DNA of 64,000 nt, from NCBI RefSeq assembly GCF_021347895.1, contig NC_067124.1, positions 15,862,521 through 15,926,520 on the forward strand, in the 5' to 3' direction. Each line of letters begins with the position of its first letter. The stretch's first letter is position 1. The DNA comes from Acanthochromis polyacanthus (Eukaryota; Chordata; Actinopteri; Pomacentridae). A program made the translations under genes and the position numbers. Under the pieces are notes generated by a model. The model was given only the letters and a program-made list of their open reading frames with translations, ran no database searches and was not told where the DNA came from. This document shows positions 59,566 to 64,000 of the stretch, in pieces.

Positions 59566-60020
59566 TCACCCCCCTCTAACCTCCCCCCTCTTAGCATTTA
59601 CGAAGAAACGCCCCCCTCCAGAAACTTGCGTAGCACTCGTGAAGTTGTCTTTTACGGCTGGGTCCCCCTGGATCTTTATCTGCCATTATGTAAAAAAAGA
59701 TGAGCAAAACAAGTCGCCAGCGAACTACGAAGCTATACCAAAGCAACACATACAGAAAACATGTAAGTCCAAGGCGTACGTAATCTACGTAACTAGGCCT
59801 GAACCGGAAGATTTTTGATTGACAGGAAAGGGAGCAAACCAAACGCCTCGGTCCGAGCGCATTGATTGGCTGATGTTTTTCAGGTCCTGCCATCTCCACA
59901 GTTATTTTTTTTATTTTGTATTCTTTTAGAGACCATACATACAAGTCCACTAAAGGTCAGTATATTCATTTTGTGTGAATCAGACAAATTAAACAAAAAA
60001 AAACATCCTCCATAATGCCT
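59566..60020. repeat. Probable transposon-derived sequence
   Basis: C-rich stretch (CCCCCCTCTAACCTCCCCCC) followed by 'GAAACTTGCGTAGCACTCGT' and a tail TAAAGGTCAGTATATTCATT with ACATCCTCCATAATGCC. The composition and position after the hAT fragment suggest a non-autonomous element, but I recognise no ends. Confidence 0.35.
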
Positions 60021-61769
60021 TTAACTTCATGGCTTCCTGGATGTTGCTGCCACTTCAGTCTAAATTCTAATGATGCTAGGACTCCCCTGACTTTTCTTCT
60101 AGTTCCGTGAGTGTTAATATTTAATGTTTTAACTGATTTGTCTTGATGAAATGCCTAATAATGTCATCGTTGTAACTTAGAAGCCCCTGAAAAGTTTTCC
60201 CCTAGAAATGTCCTGATTTATGACCTAATTAATGGCTTCCTCGTCAACTTGCTGCTGATTAGAACAATACGCTAAACCTTTCACCTGCTAAACATCAGTG
60301 TGTTGTTCCTCATGGAGCTGTTGACATAGCTGTAGACGACCCTTTGCTGCTCTCATCCTGGGTTTGCGACTGGAAACTGAGTGCTTTTGGCGTTTTCTCA
60401 TCCAGACGACGTCGGTTAGTGATTAAAGTGAGTACTTTCTAATGAAATGTTTTCTTTTCATCAACAGCTCTTCCCTCTGGCTGATCTTATTAAATGCGAC
60501 ATCGTTTAGAACTGAATGAGACTTTGTCAGGAGTCCCCATTGCGTAGCTCAGCAGGTAAAATGGTCGTCTGTGTTTTGGGGGAGGGGTAAGCTCTAATTG
60601 TCTGAAATCACTGGTTATGGTCATGATTCAATGGATGAAGAATTTGTCCTCATTCTTCTTTTGTGTGTGTGTGTGTGTGTTTTCTTTTTCTTCCTGCAGG
60701 AGTAAGCAGACAGTTCTCAGACGAAACAAGACAAGTTTAGGGAAACCCGTTTGCTCCCATTTGGAACGCCCTTTGTGCCTTTTAACATCCAGATGTAGCA
60801 GCTTAAACAAAGCAGAAGAGAACTGGTTAGAATGGGAAAAGTGCACTTTCAGGGTAAGAGTGTTATTAATTTTTAGTGCTGTGTGCTTCTCTTTCAAAAA
60901 AGGTTGGGTTAAAGGTCACAGCCTTTAATCACTTTAAACCTGTTTTTTCTTGTCTTTCATCTCCCTCTCTGCTGTTCTTGTATCACCCAACTCCTGCTCT
61001 TCCCCCTCCTGCTCTCCTCTCTGGGTCTCAGCTGTTGCATTTATGAAAACAAGACACTCGATTATGTTCAACTCGTCGTCGTCCGAGCTCCATCGGAAAC
61101 CTCATAATTCCTGCAGGGTTACATCGACCCAACATTTTCTGATATGAGGGCTGAGGCTTGATGGATGATTGCACTTCAGAGATGTGTGTGCATCGCGGTG
61201 GCAGTGGAGTTGGGGATTAGTGGCCAATTGATCACTGCCATTGGCTGGCAAACAACAAGCTGTCATGGTGGACATGAAGGCCATAAATCTGTCCGTGGGG
61301 AGCCGGCTGATTGTGTTATTTGGTGGCCGGGACCTGTTTTGGCTGAGTCTGAAATGGGAGAGGTCTGGGTGTCAGGACTGATTGTGTTTAGGCCGTTGGA
61401 CATTACAGGTAATGAGATTTGTGCTGTGACTGGGTGGGTGGGTCACCGGGTCTGTTTAGGGGTGGAGCACGAAGGGAGGCAAAGAAAAAGGGCAACTGGT
61501 TTCATGGAGATCAGCAAGGACAGAGTTTACACTCAAAACACGCAAGAATTAATGTCCATTTATAGCTATTTGCCACTAATACATGTCATTAATTTTGCGT
61601 CTCCTCTCTTGTCTCGTTTTGGCTTTTTCCTCTCTGTTCTTCTTCTGTCTGTGGGTATCTTTGGCTCCGGAGCTGCTTTCTTTCTGATTTCTGACTCCAA
61701 CAATCTGCTCAGTGTTTGTTATATTGTCTGCTTTTTCTACTTGCTCATTTTTTTTCTCTCCTCAGCTGG
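60021..61769. other. Intergenic, no gene recognised
   Basis: Unique sequence with a short (TG)n at 60661-60680. A 202-codon open frame at 61165-61773 has no recognisable domain; its 3' part is a hydrophobic Phe/Leu-rich translation of a T-rich stretch, so it is not called. Confidence 0.5.
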
Positions 61770-61965
61770 TTGAGGCAGAAGGTTTCCTATCCCAATTCTG
61801 GTTCTGTTGAAGTTTCTTCATGTTTCAGGGGAGTTTTCTTCCTCTTCACTGTCCTCAGAGCTTCAACAAAGGAGGGGTGTTTAGCTGTAACCATCCTGAC
61901 CTCACTTTGTAAAGTGCCCTGAGATGATTTGGTGCTATATAAATGGGCATTTTTATATAAATTGG
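61770..61965 (+). repeat. Degenerate LINE/SINE 3' tail
   Basis: 'GGTTCTGTTGAAGTTTCTTC', GGGAGTTTTCTTCCTCTTCACTGTC and a final AAAGTGCCCTGAGATGATTTGGTGCTATATAAAT follow, in order, the common teleost retroelement tail ending in 'GATTTGGCGCTATATAAA'. It is an old copy. Confidence 0.65.
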
Positions 61966-62939
61966 GAATATTTGAATCAAACTGAGTTTATTGTTGGACT
62001 CTTATTTTCGTCCTATAAATCAATTTCAAGCAAACCAAACCCACACGGTTTTGAATCTCATGTTCTCCAGTTAAAAATAAAACCTGAAGCTGGTTTTATT
62101 TTTACTTTGTTGCTTATTTACTTGAAAATATGAAACAAAAATGTTTTCAGAGTCTTTGAATGGCTGGTTTTCGCATCTTTTTTTGACTCATTTATGGAGG
62201 AAGGTCCATCCGTCACGAGCAACATTTTTACTCTTTTGATTATTTATTTTTTGCATAAGAAAGCTGACAACTGTTGTTGTTCATGAGTCACTCGAGCATA
62301 AAAGCAAGAAGTTCTGTTGACACATGTAATGGCAACCATCCCCCATTTTAAATGAAATGAAAGGAATAATAAGCTCATAAGTAACTGACAAAGATTTTAA
62401 AATTGTTTTCTTTTTTTAATTCCTTTGAATCAGTTAAGTGTTCAGTCATAAAATATAGCTTTGTATTTTAAAAATATCGATTAAAACAAGAAGAAATACA
62501 AACATATAAGAAGATATCTTAGAGTGAAGCATCTTGAATGTGTCTTATTTGGAAATCTTTACTTTTTTACCCCACAAAAGAAGAGTCTTCCAGGAAAAAC
62601 AAATCTTAAATCAGGTGAGAAAATACAGCAGGGATGGGTGAGAGAGGGGGAGGACCAGACGAATCCTGGGTGAGGAGGGAGGGAGGAGTGTGACGGCGAG
62701 GGGGGAGTGTTGGTGATTGTTTCCCATATTTCAGGAGTGGTCCCACAGACAGACCTCCATACGAGACCACCAGCTGCTCTGGTCTCTGTGGCCGTTATTC
62801 CCGCCAAGTAGGGAAGGAGGGTTTTCTACAACTCCGGAGATCCAGTTTATCTCATCTTTTTCTTCTTTATCCTCATCGCCTGTCTTACTGTGACTCCATC
62901 TCTGTCCTTTTTACGTCACCTTTTTGCTCAACATCTTTG
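61966..62939. other. Region upstream of slc6a3 exon 1
   Basis: AT-rich sequence passing at 62620-62800 into a G-rich strand (GAGAGAGGGGGAGGACC.., GGAGGGAGGGAGGAGTG). The G-rich block about 250 bp ahead of the presumed first exon could contribute to the promoter (inference). No TATA box is evident. Confidence 0.4.
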
Positions 62940-63073
62940 CTTTGTTAACTTGCCGACAAAGGCTTTCAGAAATATGTTCAGCATCAGCTTAGAGCAAACT
63001 GAAGAACATCAGCTCTGGAATTAAATCATCCAAACTGACACCTGGAGGAGCTTTTGTCTGCTCTTTCTCAAAG
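62940..63073 (+). other. slc6a3: Probable non-coding exon 1 of slc6a3
   Basis: Vertebrate slc6a3 genes have an untranslated first exon before the exon with the start codon. TCTCAAAG|GTGAGTG at 63073/63074 is a strong donor, and an acceptor lies at 63871-63872. The 5' boundary is a guess. Confidence 0.45.
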
Positions 63074-63872
63074 GTGAGTGTTTAATTTTCTGGAAGGATG
63101 TTTCATCTGTTGCTACATTTTTTTCTTTATTGACTGTGGTGTTATATTTGGCAGAAAATTTACAGAGTTAAGAACTGAATTTGTCAATTCTGAGCTCTTA
63201 AATGTCAAACGTTTAAATTAAATGACATGATTCCATTTTAGAAAGCGTCATGGACAAGCAAAATTACAAAAAAGAAATTAAACAACAGCTCTGGGCTTTA
63301 TATTGATACTTTTTTCCTAATAAAATGTATATTGGAGGAACAATTCTAAACTATAATCAGAATTAAATCTGGTGTCCATCACATTGCGGAGTGCGTAGGT
63401 GGTGGGCCAAATCTGTAGGCAAAATGGCGATCAACAAGTGTGAAATGAAATGAGCAGGCAGTGATGACCTTGTAGAGATGCTCCTCATTGTTGTTCCCTC
63501 ATCTATCATTCTTTATTGCTTTTCCATTCTAATTTGGCTCATTCTGCGTTCACTCCAACAAATCTGAAGCTTGAATTTAGTTTTTGGATCAGACTCCTTC
63601 CATATTTGTCAACAAGCTGCTGAATATGTTGAAAAATTGTATTTTTTCCACATTTTTTTATTTTGCGGCTTTAGTGTTTTAAATGTGTTCTTTTTCTCTT
63701 ATTATTACTTTATTTTTGTCCCAGTATTGCCATTCATCCCTCTTGGAGTTTTTTTTTTTTAATTTATAATTCCTTGTTACAGGAATAATAAAAGTCCCCT
63801 TTTATGTTTTCTATCACATTTTGCAATCATGACTCTGCAGCCAGCTTCACTTAACTTTTCCCTCTTCTACAG
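63074..63872 (+). other. slc6a3: Presumed slc6a3 intron 1
   Basis: GTGAGTG donor to CCCTCTTCTACAG acceptor, about 0.8 kb, AT-rich and without recognised repeats. Confidence 0.45.
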
Positions 63873-63910
63873 CTACCGGCTCTTCATTACCAAAGGCTGA
63901 CCACCCCTTC

Positions 63911-64000
63911 ATGCTGACAGAGAAGGTCCCTGTCGGCGTGATGTCCTCAGTTGTAGCCCCAGAAAAACCCACCTCCAACACCATGGGTCCCAAAGAGGTG
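63911..64000 (+). CDS. slc6a3: Sodium-dependent dopamine transporter, N-terminus (cut by window end)
   Basis: Na+/Cl--coupled plasma-membrane transporter that returns dopamine to the presynaptic neuron. Thirty residues are visible: MLTEKVPVGVMSSVVAPEKP followed by TSNTMGPKEV. The blocks VG(V/L)MSSVVAP and (M/V)GPKEV match the mammalian DAT N-terminus and separate it from the noradrenaline and serotonin transporters. The exon starts at 63873 after a CTTCTACAG acceptor, leaving 38 nt of leader before ATG. The frame is open to the last base, so the exon continues outside. The tandem position downstream of lpcat1 agrees with vertebrate synteny. Confidence 0.93.
   Translation, partial: MLTEKVPVGVMSSVVAPEKPTSNTMGPKEV

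Noticed and set aside
61165..61773. 202-codon plus-strand open frame ending in a hydrophobic stretch
   Set aside because: No recognisable domain; the hydrophobic end is a translation of T-rich DNA running up to a retroelement tail; no splice or promoter support.

Overview
The window looks like nuclear DNA of a teleost fish, probably a percomorph. It is AT-rich, full of microsatellites and fish-type DNA transposons (Tc1, hAT, a Myb-carrying element, MITE-like repeats), and gene-sparse. Two vertebrate genes can be identified, both on the + strand. One is a complete lpcat1 (lysophosphatidylcholine acyltransferase 1): 14 coding exons from 25321 to 49004 join in frame into 543 codons plus a stop. 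The other is the start of slc6a3 (dopamine transporter), whose first coding exon is cut by the window end. The same LPCAT1-to-SLC6A3 tandem order is known on human 5p15.33, so the synteny supports both calls.

Layout. 1-22.7 kb: no protein gene recognised; unique AT-rich sequence, a tRNA-derived SINE (about 6.7-7.06 kb) and four long microsatellites. By synteny this could be the IRX-side flank of lpcat1, but no enhancer can be proven by eye. 22.7-24.3 kb: a full-length Tc1 element with near-identical ~213-bp inverted repeats, TA flanks and an intact DD34E transposase. 24.9-25.3 kb: GC-rich lpcat1 promoter/5' UTR with a perfect NRF1-type palindrome. 25.3-49.0 kb: lpcat1. Intron 2 holds a dead Tc1 element with a hAT element nested inside it (perfect 8-bp target duplication). 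Intron 3 holds a 570-bp Myb/SANT-like element. Intron 6 holds a MITE-like repeat. 49.0-52.95 kb: probable long 3' UTR.

53.5-60 kb is a transposon graveyard: a 5'-end fragment of 18S rRNA, the C-terminal part of a hAT (ZMYM1-like) transposase with its terminal repeat, a GC-rich transposon end, a 1.7-kb composite element with tandem-repeat arms enclosing a 0.4-kb palindrome and a THAP-domain first exon, and then the preceding part of a hAT transposase of the same lineage. 60-63 kb is mostly unique sequence with a degenerate LINE/SINE tail. From about 62.95 kb a probable non-coding exon 1 of slc6a3 is followed by coding exon 2 at 63911.

The two host genes are functionally unrelated: one remodels ER phosphatidylcholine, the other is plasma-membrane dopamine uptake. 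The most unusual parts are the composite THAP/palindrome element (57057-58784), the 18S rRNA fragment (53503-53614), the complementary hAT halves and the apparently young Tc1 copy 1 kb upstream of the lpcat1 start.
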